NCBI GenBank assembly: GCA_013001905.1
Contig: JABDLC010000046.1
Location: forward strand, 1-39,359
Length of the DNA stretch: 39,359 bases
Source: Gammaproteobacteria bacterium
GTDB lineage: Bacteria > Pseudomonadota > Gammaproteobacteria > Steroidobacterales > GCA-2729495
Direction: 5' to 3'
Shown: one piece after another, positions 23,946 to 31,922 of the stretch
Layout of the letters: each line of letters starts with the position of its first letter
Numbering within the stretch: the stretch's first letter is position 1
The notes under the pieces: model-generated
Told to the model about the DNA's origin: nothing
The model's input: only the letters and a program-made list of their open reading frames with translations
Database searches by the model: none
Program-made: the position numbers and the translations under genes

Positions 23946-25178
23946 ATGGATGTCTATCTGGTCGGTGGCGCAGTACGTGACAGGCTTATCGGCCGCCCGG
24001 TCAACGAACGCGACTGGGTGGTCGTTGCCGGCACGCCTGCCGAACTTGAATCTCAGGGTTATCGTCAGGTCGGCAAGAATTTCCCCGTGTTTCTGCACCC
24101 GGAAACGGGCGAAGAATACGCTCTCGCGCGTACCGAGAAAAAAACCGGGCCGGGCTATCATGGTTTTGATGTCTACGCCGGTGCCGACGTTACGCTTGAA
24201 GAAGATCTGCAGCGACGCGATCTGACGATTAATGCGATTGCCGAAGACAGCGATGGCCAACTGATCGACCCCTGGGGCGGACAACAGGATCTCAATGACC
24301 GCGTGCTGCGGCACGTGTCCGATGCCTTCACCGAAGACCCGTTGCGCGTGCTGCGCGTAGCCCGCTTCGCCGCCAGCCTGCATGAATTCCAGTTTCGTAT
24401 TGCCCCCGAGACGCTCACCCTGATGCGTGACATCTGCCGGAGCGGCGAACTGGATGCGCTGGTGCCAGAACGTGTGTGGCAGGAAACCGCTAAGGCCTTG
24501 CGCACCAAGAACCCTGACGTGTACTTCCGCACACTGCGAGAGTGCGGTGCGCTGGCGGTGATTTTTCCGGAAGTCGAACGACTGTTCGGAGTACCACAAC
24601 CGGAGGAGTGGCACCCCGAGGTCGATACCGGCGAGCACATTATGCTGGTGCTGCAGCAGGCAGCCCGCCTCAGCGACTCGCTCGCAGTGCGTTTTGCCGG
24701 CCTGGTGCATGACCTCGGCAAAGGCGCCACCGACCCCCGCTACTGGCCGACGCATCGCGGACACGAAGACACCGGCGTCGCGCTCATTGAACAGTTGTGT
24801 AACCGGCTCGCTGTGCCCAACGACTGCCGTGACCTCGGCGTGCACGCCTCACGCTTTCACACGCACGTGCACCGTGCCGGCGAACTGCGGCCCGCGACCA
24901 TGCTCAAAGTTATTGAGCAGACGGATGCCTTTCGCCGACCGGAACGTTTCGAAGAATTTTTGCTGGTCTGCGAAGCCGATGCTCGCGGACGCACGGGGCT
25001 TGAGAATCGTGACTATCCGCAGGCCGACGCATTCCGGGCCGCGTTTGCCGCCGCTGCCGGAGTGGACAATCGCGCTCTGCAGGCTGAAGGGCACACCGGC
25101 GCCGAGTTCGGCGAAGCACTGCGCAAAGCGCGCGTGGCTGCCATCGCCGCACTCGGCCTGCAGAAAAAATCTGACTGA
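23946..25178 (+). CDS. cca: CCA-adding tRNA nucleotidyltransferase (multifunctional, HD domain)
   Basis: 410 aa, the size of E. coli Cca. It adds or repairs the 3'-CCA of tRNA. The N-terminal polymerase domain has YLVGGAVRD (residues 4-12), the carboxylate pair E21 and D23 in ERDWVV, EYALARTEKK, and RRDLTINAIA (about 90-99) with the flexible template region. The C-terminal HD phosphohydrolase domain has His255-Asp256 in VHDLGKG, as in gammaproteobacterial enzymes with phosphatase and 2',3'-cyclic phosphodiesterase activity. The first metal ligand is Glu rather than the Asp of E. coli. It lies 17 nt after degQ. Confidence 0.96.
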   Translation: MDVYLVGGAVRDRLIGRPVNERDWVVVAGTPAELESQGYRQVGKNFPVFLHPETGEEYALARTEKKTGPGYHGFDVYAGADVTLEEDLQRRDLTINAIAEDSDGQLIDPWGGQQDLNDRVLRHVSDAFTEDPLRVLRVARFAASLHEFQFRIAPETLTLMRDICRSGELDALVPERVWQETAKALRTKNPDVYFRTLRECGALAVIFPEVERLFGVPQPEEWHPEVDTGEHIMLVLQQAARLSDSLAVRFAGLVHDLGKGATDPRYWPTHRGHEDTGVALIEQLCNRLAVPNDCRDLGVHASRFHTHVHRAGELRPATMLKVIEQTDAFRRPERFEEFLLVCEADARGRTGLENRDYPQADAFRAAFAAAAGVDNRALQAEGHTGAEFGEALRKARVAAIAALGLQKKSD

Positions 25179-25193
25179 CTGAGCGACACGTCA

Positions 25194-25685
25194 GTGGCCG
25201 TCGTTGAAATTATTCTGTTGTGGTCTCTGGCCGTGCTGCTGATCGGTGCGGGTATCGCCGGCCTAGCTTTGCCTGCACTCCCCGGCGCACCGCTGTTGTT
25301 TCTCGGTTTCGTCGTGGCCGCCTGGATTGATGACTTCACCTATATCGGCACCACCACCCTGATTGTTTTTGCCGCGCTGGCGCTGCTGACTTACCTCATC
25401 GACATCATTGCCGGGCTCATGGGCGCGAAACGCTTCAATGCATCCCGCAAAGCGCTGTTTGGTGCCGGGGTCGGCGCTATTGTCGGGATCTTCTTCGGGT
25501 TGCCGGGCATTTTGCTGGGGCCGTTCACCGGTGCTGTGATCGGCGAGCTCTCCAGTCGTCGTCCCTGGCGGGAAGCCGGCTGGTCCGGCATCGGTGCCAC
25601 GGTCGGATTGCTGGTCGGCGCAATTTTAAAGCTGACGATCGCGTTCGCCATGATCGGCTGGTTTTTGTTTTTGCGCCTACAGTGA
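25194..25685 (+). CDS. DUF456 family membrane protein
   Basis: 163 aa with about four hydrophobic segments. Two glycine-rich halves are visible: LAVLLIGAGIAGLALPALPGAPLLFLGFVVAAW (about 10-42) and the GAGVGAIVGIFFGLPGILLGPFTGAVIGEL stretch (about 90-120). The loop MGAKRFNASRKALFGA is characteristic of DUF456. No function is established for the family. The start is GTG at 25194, without a clear ribosome site, 15 nt after cca. Its 3' end overlaps the convergent methyltransferase gene by 9 bp. Confidence 0.85.
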   Translation: MAVVEIILLWSLAVLLIGAGIAGLALPALPGAPLLFLGFVVAAWIDDFTYIGTTTLIVFAALALLTYLIDIIAGLMGAKRFNASRKALFGAGVGAIVGIFFGLPGILLGPFTGAVIGELSSRRPWREAGWSGIGATVGLLVGAILKLTIAFAMIGWFLFLRLQ

Positions 25686-26867
25686 ACTGCGCATGTCGCG
25701 GCCGCCGAAACCGGCGGGTGCAGATACGCCCCGTGCCAGCAACATGACTTTGACGGTTTCGCCCATTTCACCGGGCAACATCAGCTGGCGCAGTGCACGC
25801 GCTACGCTAACCTGAGCCTGCGGTTCGATTTCGCCGTCAAGCGACCCGCCGAGCACAGCGTCGGCACGCTGGTCGATCCCTGAACTGAGCAAAAACTGTG
25901 CCTGCGTCGTGTAGCCCGCGACGTCGAGTCCAACTGCAGTTGCCGCCTCCGCGAGCGCCGTGAAGTCGACCCAGGCCGTGATGTCCTGCAGACCCGGCCA
26001 CAACAGCGCATCATCGTGCGCGCGATGACGGTAGTAGCAGCGCAGAGTGCCGGTGCTGCGCTCCGGCAGGTAATACTCACGGCGGCTGTAACCGTAATCC
26101 AGGAACATGATCGCGCCCGCTGCCAGACTGTCGGCGAGGCCTTCTAGCCACGGCGCGAGTTCGCGGCGCACCTCAGATACGTAGTCGCTTTGCGCCGTGA
26201 CGCCGAGCTGTGCGACATGATCACGCAACGCTGCATCCGCGGGCCGCGCTGTCAGACTGAGTGTGCCGTCTTCGCTGCTCACGCCCACTTCGCCCACCGC
26301 GCCGTCGTCCATCACAAAGCGCTGCACCGGCAACGCATCAACGACTTCGTTACCCACGATCACGCCTCGCAACGGTTCTGCCGGCAGCGCGTCGAGCCAG
26401 CGCACGCGCTCGCGGAGCGTTGTCGGCAATGCTGACAGCGTGCGCTGCTGACGCTCACGAAGATCGGCCGACGGCTCCAGAATGAGGTACCGGTCCGGCA
26501 ATGCATCGAGGGCCGCAAACTCGCTCAGCATATCGGCAGCCATGCGCCCGCTTCCGGCACCCAGTTCGAGCACATCGCCATTGCCGTCGACGTCGTCGAG
26601 CTGCGCCAACACCGCCGCAATCTGGCTCGCCAGACACTGCGAAAACAACGGCGACAACTCAGGCGCGGTGACGAAGTCGCCGGCGGCGCCGAATTTGGTC
26701 GCGCCTGCGCTGTAATAACCCAGCCCCGGCTCATATAAAGCGGCCTTCATGTAGTCGCGAAAACTGAGCCAGCCGCCGGCGTCAACGATGCGCTCATGCA
26801 ATAGCGCTACGAGCCGGTGGCTGTGCGCCAGCGCCTCGGGAGAAGGTTCAGGGAGTTCGGTATGCAT
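25677..26867 (-). CDS. Class I SAM-dependent methyltransferase, MidA/NDUFAF7-like (DUF185)
   Basis: About 396 aa. The family signature GWLSFRDYMKAALYEPGLGYYSAG and GDFVTAPELSPLFSQCLA lies in the first 80 residues. The SAM-binding motif LELGAGSGRM is near residues 101-109, then RYLILEPSADLRERQ, VGNEVVDALPVQRF and IMFLDYGYSRREYY. Mitochondrial NDUFAF7/MidA methylates an arginine of a complex I subunit; the bacterial substrate is unsettled. I chose the ATG at 26867 because the 22 residues upstream of it are not family-like. It is divergent from the SDR gene and convergent with the DUF456 gene. Confidence 0.88.
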   Translation of the reverse strand: MHTELPEPSPEALAHSHRLVALLHERIVDAGGWLSFRDYMKAALYEPGLGYYSAGATKFGAAGDFVTAPELSPLFSQCLASQIAAVLAQLDDVDGNGDVLELGAGSGRMAADMLSEFAALDALPDRYLILEPSADLRERQQRTLSALPTTLRERVRWLDALPAEPLRGVIVGNEVVDALPVQRFVMDDGAVGEVGVSSEDGTLSLTARPADAALRDHVAQLGVTAQSDYVSEVRRELAPWLEGLADSLAAGAIMFLDYGYSRREYYLPERSTGTLRCYYRHRAHDDALLWPGLQDITAWVDFTALAEAATAVGLDVAGYTTQAQFLLSSGIDQRADAVLGGSLDGEIEPQAQVSVARALRQLMLPGEMGETVKVMLLARGVSAPAGFGGRDMRSSL

Positions 26868-26917
26868 TGGAATTAGGGTAATCTTACACGCCCCTCCGGA
26901 CATCAGGCGCAAAAGCA

Positions 26918-27685
26918 GTGAACAGCACGGCACAATCCGACAGCAGCGATCTGAATGAACAATGGGCGCTCATTACGGGCGCCGCCAAACGGGTCGGCGC
27001 ATCTATTGCACAGACACTGCACGCAAACGGCGCCAACATCGCTGTGCACTACGGATCGTCTTCGGCTGACGCCGATGCGCTGGTCGACGAGTTGAACAAT
27101 ACCCGTGCGGACTCGGCGTTTGCCATTCAGGCGGACATTCGCGACTCGTCCGCACTGCCGGCACTCGTGGCTAACGTAATTCAACATAGCGGCCGCCTCG
27201 ACATTCTGATCAACAATGCGTCGACGTTTTATCCGACACCGCTCGACGAGGTGACGGAGGCCGACTGGGATGATTTGCTGGGCACCAACCTCAAGGCCCC
27301 GCTGTTTTTGTCGCAGGCGGCAGCACCGCACCTGCGCAAAACCGGGGGGCAGATCATCAACATCGTCGATATACACGCACGACGGCCGCTGAAGAACCAC
27401 CCGGTCTATGGTCCCGCCAAAGCCGGGCTTGAAATGCTGACCCGCTCGCTCGCCAAAGACCTTGCACCGGAGATTCGGGTCAACGGGATTTCGCCGGGCG
27501 CGATTCTGTGGCCGGAAGACGGCATGCCTGACAGCGCGAAGGCATCAATCGTGAAGCAGATTCCGCTCGGCCGGGTCGGCGAACCGGCGGACATCGCCCG
27601 CACAGCACTGTTTCTGATAAAAGATGCGCCCTACATTACCGGGCATGTCATCGCGGTCGACGGCGGCCGCAGCGTCGGCTGGTAA
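26918..27685 (+). CDS. Pteridine reductase (PTR1/FolM-like short-chain dehydrogenase)
   Basis: 255-aa NADPH-dependent SDR. The cofactor motif TGAAKRVG (residues 20-27) has the Lys-Arg typical of NADP-specific pteridine reductases, and INNAS is at 98-102. In place of the usual SDR serine the active site has Asp151, Tyr164 and Lys168, with the same 13-residue D-to-Y and 4-residue Y-to-K spacing as Leishmania PTR1 (D181, Y194, K198). It likely reduces dihydrobiopterin or dihydrofolate to the tetrahydro form. The start is GTG. It converges on folB 17 nt away, a second folate/pterin gene. Confidence 0.86.
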   Translation: MNSTAQSDSSDLNEQWALITGAAKRVGASIAQTLHANGANIAVHYGSSSADADALVDELNNTRADSAFAIQADIRDSSALPALVANVIQHSGRLDILINNASTFYPTPLDEVTEADWDDLLGTNLKAPLFLSQAAAPHLRKTGGQIINIVDIHARRPLKNHPVYGPAKAGLEMLTRSLAKDLAPEIRVNGISPGAILWPEDGMPDSAKASIVKQIPLGRVGEPADIARTALFLIKDAPYITGHVIAVDGGRSVGW

Positions 27686-27702
27686 CCGGCTGTCGCCTGG
27701 CG

Positions 27703-28053
27703 TTATGCGCGCCGCGTCAGCGTGACGCCGACTGCGGCAGCGCCGCTGACCGCATGCGGTTTGCTCAGCGTAACCGTCAGCTCCGGCACCTTAAATTCAG
27801 TAATGATCAGGTCAGCAATGCCGGCAACGGCGCTTTCGACAAGCTTGAATTCCTGCGCCTGCACAAACTCAGTCACCCGGTCGGCAACGGCCTGATAGTC
27901 GAGCGCATGCCCGAGGTCATCGCCCTGCACCGCCGCATCAATATCCCATTCCATTGCAAGATCGATGCTCACCCGTTGCGGCGCCTGTCGCTCCCAGTCA
28001 AGGCAGCCGATGATGGTGGTAAAGCGCAGGTCGCGCACGAATACAGTCGCCAT
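27703..28053 (-). CDS. folB: Dihydroneopterin aldolase FolB
   Basis: 116 aa, the normal size. It converts 7,8-dihydroneopterin to 6-hydroxymethyl-dihydropterin plus glycolaldehyde in folate synthesis. The N-terminus VFVRDLRFTTIIGCLDWERQAPQ contains the pterin-binding Glu21. DYQAVADRV lies near residue 53, VESAVAGIADLI near 72-83, and the catalytic Lys98 in LSKPHAV. It is 8 nt downstream of tsaD and probably co-transcribed with it. Confidence 0.94.
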   Translation of the reverse strand: MATVFVRDLRFTTIIGCLDWERQAPQRVSIDLAMEWDIDAAVQGDDLGHALDYQAVADRVTEFVQAQEFKLVESAVAGIADLIITEFKVPELTVTLSKPHAVSGAAAVGVTLTRRA

Positions 28054-28061
28054 CTCGTTAG

Positions 28062-29096
28062 TCAGCCGGCAAGCGCCGGCAACTCCTCCAGTTCCCAGCG
28101 CGGTTGCGCACGGACTTCACCATCTGATACCTGACCCGCCTGCAGTCGCACAAACCCGGCGTAAGCAACCATGGCCCCATTGTCTGTGCACAGCGCCGGA
28201 CGCGGATAGAACACCTCGCCGCCCTGCGCTTCCAACGTGCTCTTGAGTTGTTCACGCAGGCTGCGGTTCGCGCCCACCCCACCGGCTACAACGATCGTTT
28301 TACGGCCGGTCGCATCGAGCGCGCGCAGTGATTTTTTAACCAGTGTTTCGACGACGGCTTCCTCAAATGAACGAGCGATGTCAGCGCGGTCCTCCTCGGT
28401 CAGACCCTGCGGACTCGCCTCGCGCTCACGGACAACCATCATGACCGCAGTCTTCAGCCCGCTGAAACTGAAATCCAACCCGGGCTTTTTCAGCATAGGC
28501 CGCGGAAAATCGAAGCGTGCTGACTGCCCGCGCGTTGCCAGTTCTGCCAGCGCGGCACCACCCGGATAGGGCAGGCCCAGTAACTTGGCTGTCTTATCAA
28601 AGGCCTCGCCCGCGGCATCGTCGAGGGTCTGGCCCAGAATCCGGTACCGTCCCGGCTCGGCCACATCGACCAGCATCGTGTGCCCGCCGGAGACGAGCAA
28701 TGCCACGAACGGCAATTGCGGAGCGGGATCTTCCAGCATCGGGGTCAGCAAATGGGCCTCCAGGTGATGCACGGGCACGGCCGGAATCCCCCAGCCCATC
28801 GCCAGACCCTCAGCCACGGTGCTGCCGACGAGCAGCGCCCCGATCAGCCCCGGCCCCGCCGTGTAGGCCACACCGTCCAGATCAGCCGGATTCAGCCCGG
28901 CCTGGTCCAGCGTCGCCTCGACCAGCGGCAGGAGCTTGCGGATATGGTCCCGTGACGCGAGCTCCGGCACGACGCCACCGTAGCGGGCATGCAGCTCAAT
29001 CTGGCTGTAGACCTCATGGGCCATGAGACCCTGCACTGCGTCATAAACGGCCACACCCGTCTCATCACAGCTGGTTTCGATCCCCAGTACACGCAC
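28062..29096 (-). CDS. tsaD: tRNA N6-threonylcarbamoyladenosine synthase subunit TsaD
   Basis: 344-aa ASKHA-fold protein (formerly Gcp/YgjD). It transfers the threonylcarbamoyl group to A37 of tRNAs decoding ANN codons, working with TsaB, TsaC and TsaE. It begins [19 protein letters not shown]. The metal-binding His111 and His115 lie in [41 protein letters not shown] and the C-terminal [14 protein letters not shown] are hallmark blocks. It is divergent from rpsU with a 136-bp shared upstream region, the same neighbourhood as in E. coli. Confidence 0.97.
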   Translation of the reverse strand: MRVLGIETSCDETGVAVYDAVQGLMAHEVYSQIELHARYGGVVPELASRDHIRKLLPLVEATLDQAGLNPADLDGVAYTAGPGLIGALLVGSTVAEGLAMGWGIPAVPVHHLEAHLLTPMLEDPAPQLPFVALLVSGGHTMLVDVAEPGRYRILGQTLDDAAGEAFDKTAKLLGLPYPGGAALAELATRGQSARFDFPRPMLKKPGLDFSFSGLKTAVMMVVREREASPQGLTEEDRADIARSFEEAVVETLVKKSLRALDATGRKTIVVAGGVGANRSLREQLKSTLEAQGGEVFYPRPALCTDNGAMVAYAGFVRLQAGQVSDGEVRAQPRWELEELPALAG

Positions 29097-29126
29097 GACA
29101 AGCTCCTGAATTCAGTACCTGAGACT

Positions 29127-29155
29127 TTGCAATAGCCCCGTTGCGGGAGTATATT
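29127..29155 (+). promoter_or_regulatory. Sigma-70 promoter of rpsU
   Basis: TTGCAA-N17-TATATT, with ideal spacing and four or five matches in each hexamer. Transcription should begin near 29162, leaving a leader of about 70 nt that opens almost directly with the hairpin at 29166-29181. Confidence 0.75.
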
Positions 29156-29165
29156 ACGCGCCCTT

Positions 29166-29188
29166 CCGGCGATTGCGCCGGTTTTTTT
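29166..29188 (+). terminator. Terminator-like hairpin in the rpsU leader (possible attenuator)
   Basis: CCGGCG-ATTG-CGCCGG is followed directly by seven T, the form of an intrinsic terminator. It begins only about four nucleotides after the predicted rpsU start point and no plus-strand gene lies upstream, so it can act only on the rpsU transcript. A second palindromic CCGG at 29192-29195 could pair with the 3' arm and compete with the hairpin. It may be an attenuator or a protective 5' stem. Confidence 0.6.
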
Positions 29189-29232
29189 AATCCGGACACG
29201 GACACTCCGTTGAAGGACAAGGACTAAAGATT

Positions 29233-29448
29233 TTGCCCAGCGTGAAAGTCAGAGAAAACGAACATTTTGATGCGGCCCTGCGCCGTTTTAAGCGCGCCTG
29301 CGAAAAGGCCGGCATCCTGTCAGAACTGCGTCGTCGCGAGTACTACGAAAAACCGACGCAGGAACGCAAGCGCAAAAAAGCAGCCGCGGTTAAGCGTCAG
29401 CTCAAGAAGACTTCGCGCGAAACAAATCGCCGTACGAGGCTTTACTAG
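29233..29448 (+). CDS. rpsU: 30S ribosomal protein S21
   Basis: 71 aa, identical in length to E. coli S21. It is basic, with [51 protein letters not shown] and the terminal RRTRLY. Alignment to the usual N-terminus (MPVIKVRENE) puts the start at TTG 29233, which has AAGGA 9 nt upstream. No ATG precedes it in frame, and the next GTG would delete three residues. It is the first gene of the macromolecular synthesis block, followed by a likely terminator that lets S21 be made in excess of DnaG. Confidence 0.96.
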   Translation: MPSVKVRENEHFDAALRRFKRACEKAGILSELRRREYYEKPTQERKRKKAAAVKRQLKKTSRETNRRTRLY

Positions 29449-29494
29449 ATTTAACAAGCTCGGCGCCGTTAAGCGGCTCCCGGTTGCAACGAGA

Positions 29495-29527
29495 GACTCG
29501 GGCGCGCCAGAGCGATCCGGGTCTTTT
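29495..29527 (+). terminator. Terminator between rpsU and yqeY
   Basis: GACTCGG and CCGGGTC pair over seven positions (one G-U) around a 15-nt loop, followed by TTTT. It corresponds in place to the partial terminator between rpsU and dnaG in E. coli. The short T-run suggests partial read-through into yqeY-dnaG. Confidence 0.55.
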
Positions 29528-29564
29528 GCGTATATGCGCACCCATAATTGCGATTGATACCGTC

Positions 29565-30011
29565 ATGTCACTTAAAGCTCAGATTCAGTCCGATATGAAA
29601 GACGCCATGCGGGCGAAAGAAAAAGAACGCCTGAGTGTGATTCGGATGCTACTGGCTGCGATTCAGACTCGCGAGATCGAGGAGCGCGGCGAATTGTCAG
29701 ATCAGGATGTACTCGCGGTCGTCGAAAAGCTGGTGAAACAGCGCAAAGACTCAGCCAAACAGTTCGCCGACGCCGGCCGGCCCGATCGTGAAGCCGCGGA
29801 ACTGAGCGAAGCCGAGCAGCTGCAGGGCTATCTACCCGAGCAAATGTCGAGTGCCGACATTGCCGCCCTGGTTGACGAAGTCGTCGCCGCCACCGGGGCC
29901 AGCGGTATGCAGGATATGGGCAAAATCATGGGCCAGCTCAAAGCCAAAGCACAGGGCCGCGCTGACATGGGCCAGCTGAGCGCGCTGGTCAAGGCAAAAC
30001 TGTCTGCCTAG
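29565..30011 (+). CDS. yqeY: GatB/YqeY domain protein
   Basis: 148 aa. It begins MSLKAQIQSDMKDAMRAKEKERLSVIRMLLAAIQTREIEER, the YqeY signature. The C-terminal part (about 85-148: EAEQLQGYLPEQMSSADIAALVDEVVAATGASGMQDMGKIMGQLKAKAQGRADM) resembles the tail domain of GatB, where it helps bind tRNA. The function of the stand-alone protein is not settled. I chose the ATG at 29565; a longer frame from 29484 runs through the terminator stem and lacks similarity. It lies 8 nt before dnaG. Confidence 0.92.
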   Translation: MSLKAQIQSDMKDAMRAKEKERLSVIRMLLAAIQTREIEERGELSDQDVLAVVEKLVKQRKDSAKQFADAGRPDREAAELSEAEQLQGYLPEQMSSADIAALVDEVVAATGASGMQDMGKIMGQLKAKAQGRADMGQLSALVKAKLSA

Positions 30012-30019
30012 AATGCCGC

Positions 30020-31804
30020 ATGGCAGGCCGCATCCCTCAAGACTTTATTAACGATCTCGTTGATCGCGCGGATATTGTCGAAATCATTTCGAGCCGCATC
30101 CAGCTGAAAAAGGCGGGGCGCGAGTACAAAGCCTGCTGCCCGTTCCACGGTGAAAAAACACCCTCTTTTACAGTCAGCCCGGACAAAGGCTTTTATCACT
30201 GCTTTGGCTGCGGCGCTCACGGCACGGTCGTCGGCTTTCTCATGGAGCACGACCGGCTCGAGTTTGTGGAAGCGGTGGAAGAGCTGGCGTCGTATTACGG
30301 GCAGGACGTACCCCGCGAACGCAGCAGCTACAACACCGAGTCTCCTTCCGGCAACGCAGCACTGTATGAGCTACTGAACAAGGCCGCCGAGCGCTATCAG
30401 GCCGAACTCCGCAACGATCAGGCGGCCATTGAGTACCTCAAACAACGCGGACTCGACGGCAAAACAGCAGCTGACTTCCGGATCGGGGTCGGTCCGGCAG
30501 GCTGGGACTTTATTCTTAAAGCACTCGGCAAGACCGACACTGATCGCGACAACCTGCTCAAGGCGGGTCTCGTCACCAAAAACGAAGAGAACCGGGTTTA
30601 CGATCGCTTTCGCGGCCGGATCATGTTCCCCATCCGCGACGGTCGTGGCCGCATCATCGGCTTTGGCGGACGGGTGATGGATAACAGCGAACCCAAATAC
30701 CTGAACTCACCTGAAACGCCGGTGTTCCACAAGGGTCGCGAGCTGTATGGCCTTTATGAAGCACGGCAGGCCGTGCGCAACCCGGAACGCCTTCTGGTTG
30801 TCGAGGGTTACATGGACGTGGTCGCGCTCGCCCATCACGGCATCCGCAATGCCGTGGCGACGCTCGGTACGGCCACCACGCCCGACCATTTGCGCACCCT
30901 GTTCCGCTTTACGCTGGAAATCGTGTTCTGTTTTGACGGCGACAAGGCCGGTCGCAAGGCTGCCTGGCGAGCGCTGGAAATGACGCTGCCGGAGCTGAAA
31001 GAGGGGCGCCAGGTACGTTTTCTGTTTCTCGAAGAAGGCGCGGACCCTGACTCGGTGGTGCGCGACGGCGGCGCAGCTGCATTCAATGAGCGTCTGGCAC
31101 AGAGCCTGCCACTGTCTGAGTACCTGATCGAACACCTCAAGGCAGAAACAGACCTCAACAGCCTCGACGGACAAGCGCGACTCGCCGAACTGGCGAGACC
31201 GCTGCTCGGCGCTATTCCGGAAGGCGTCTACCGCGAACTGTTGCTGGACAGGCTCGCGGCCGAGGTGGGTATGCCCGCGGAACGATTGGGTCAGCATCTG
31301 GGCAGTGGCGCGGATGCCCCGCCTGCACCGCGGCGGCGTTCAGCGCAGTCAGCCGCCCCGCAACCGGCTGAAGGCGGACCCAAAACGCTCATCCGCAAAG
31401 CCGTATGTCTCGCACTGCAGCACCCGGAAGCGATTGGCGGCGCGCAGGTGCCGGACGGCCTGTTCGACCTGCCTAACCCGGGCATCGCCCTGCTGAACGA
31501 TCTGCTGCAAACGGCTGCCGAAAATCCGGACATCCGACCGGCACGTCTTGCCGAAGACTTTGCGGATCATCCCGATGGCGGTACGCACCTGCAAACCCTG
31601 CTGGTACAGGACCTGCATCTCGACCCCGGCGCCAACTGGCAGCAGGAATTTGAGCAGACTCTGGTCGCGATTTTGCGCCAGGAGCTGGAACGCCGGATTC
31701 GCAGCCTGTCGGCCCGGCCGGCCAGCAGCCTGTCCGCTGCGGAGAAGACCGAGCTGCGTGAGCTCTACGGGCAACTGTCCGGGCACCACGGCGCGGGCAG
31801 CTAA
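30020..31804 (+). CDS. dnaG: DNA primase
   Basis: 594 aa. It makes RNA primers at the replication fork together with DnaB helicase. The N-terminal zinc-binding domain has [11 protein letters not shown] and CFGCGAHG (ligands C40, H43, C61, C64). The catalytic core follows, with [24 protein letters not shown]. The Toprim domain shows [11 protein letters not shown] (catalytic Glu) and [12 protein letters not shown] (metal-binding Asp pair). The C-terminal helicase-binding domain (about 440-594) is separated by a Pro/Ala-rich linker. Starts ATG, 8 nt after yqeY. Confidence 0.97.
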   Translation: MAGRIPQDFINDLVDRADIVEIISSRIQLKKAGREYKACCPFHGEKTPSFTVSPDKGFYHCFGCGAHGTVVGFLMEHDRLEFVEAVEELASYYGQDVPRERSSYNTESPSGNAALYELLNKAAERYQAELRNDQAAIEYLKQRGLDGKTAADFRIGVGPAGWDFILKALGKTDTDRDNLLKAGLVTKNEENRVYDRFRGRIMFPIRDGRGRIIGFGGRVMDNSEPKYLNSPETPVFHKGRELYGLYEARQAVRNPERLLVVEGYMDVVALAHHGIRNAVATLGTATTPDHLRTLFRFTLEIVFCFDGDKAGRKAAWRALEMTLPELKEGRQVRFLFLEEGADPDSVVRDGGAAAFNERLAQSLPLSEYLIEHLKAETDLNSLDGQARLAELARPLLGAIPEGVYRELLLDRLAAEVGMPAERLGQHLGSGADAPPAPRRRSAQSAAPQPAEGGPKTLIRKAVCLALQHPEAIGGAQVPDGLFDLPNPGIALLNDLLQTAAENPDIRPARLAEDFADHPDGGTHLQTLLVQDLHLDPGANWQQEFEQTLVAILRQELERRIRSLSARPASSLSAAEKTELRELYGQLSGHHGAGS

Positions 31805-31883
31805 TTTTGTAAAAACAGGGGTTTGGCGCCCAATCTCCCCGGATTTCAGGGGAACCGCTCTAGTTAAACTTTTGTCACATTTG

Positions 31884-31889
31884 TATAAT
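31884..31889 (+). promoter_or_regulatory. Candidate sigma-70 -10 element upstream of rpoD
   Basis: A perfect TATAAT lies 34 nt before the rpoD GTG in the 118-bp dnaG-rpoD gap. No good -35 is found 16-18 bp upstream. It would let rpoD be expressed apart from rpsU and dnaG, as from internal promoters in E. coli. Confidence 0.5.
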
Positions 31890-31922
31890 CGATCGTTTAC
31901 GTCATCACCGAGGTTCTGCCGA

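Noticed and set aside
23925-24845. 306-codon open frame opposite cca
   Set aside because: Antisense to cca with no recognisable domain; a shadow frame.
31548-31922. 125-codon upstream extension of rpoD
   Set aside because: It overlaps dnaG in another frame and runs through the intergenic promoter region; the GTG at 31923 has a ribosome site and gives a protein starting just before region 1.1.
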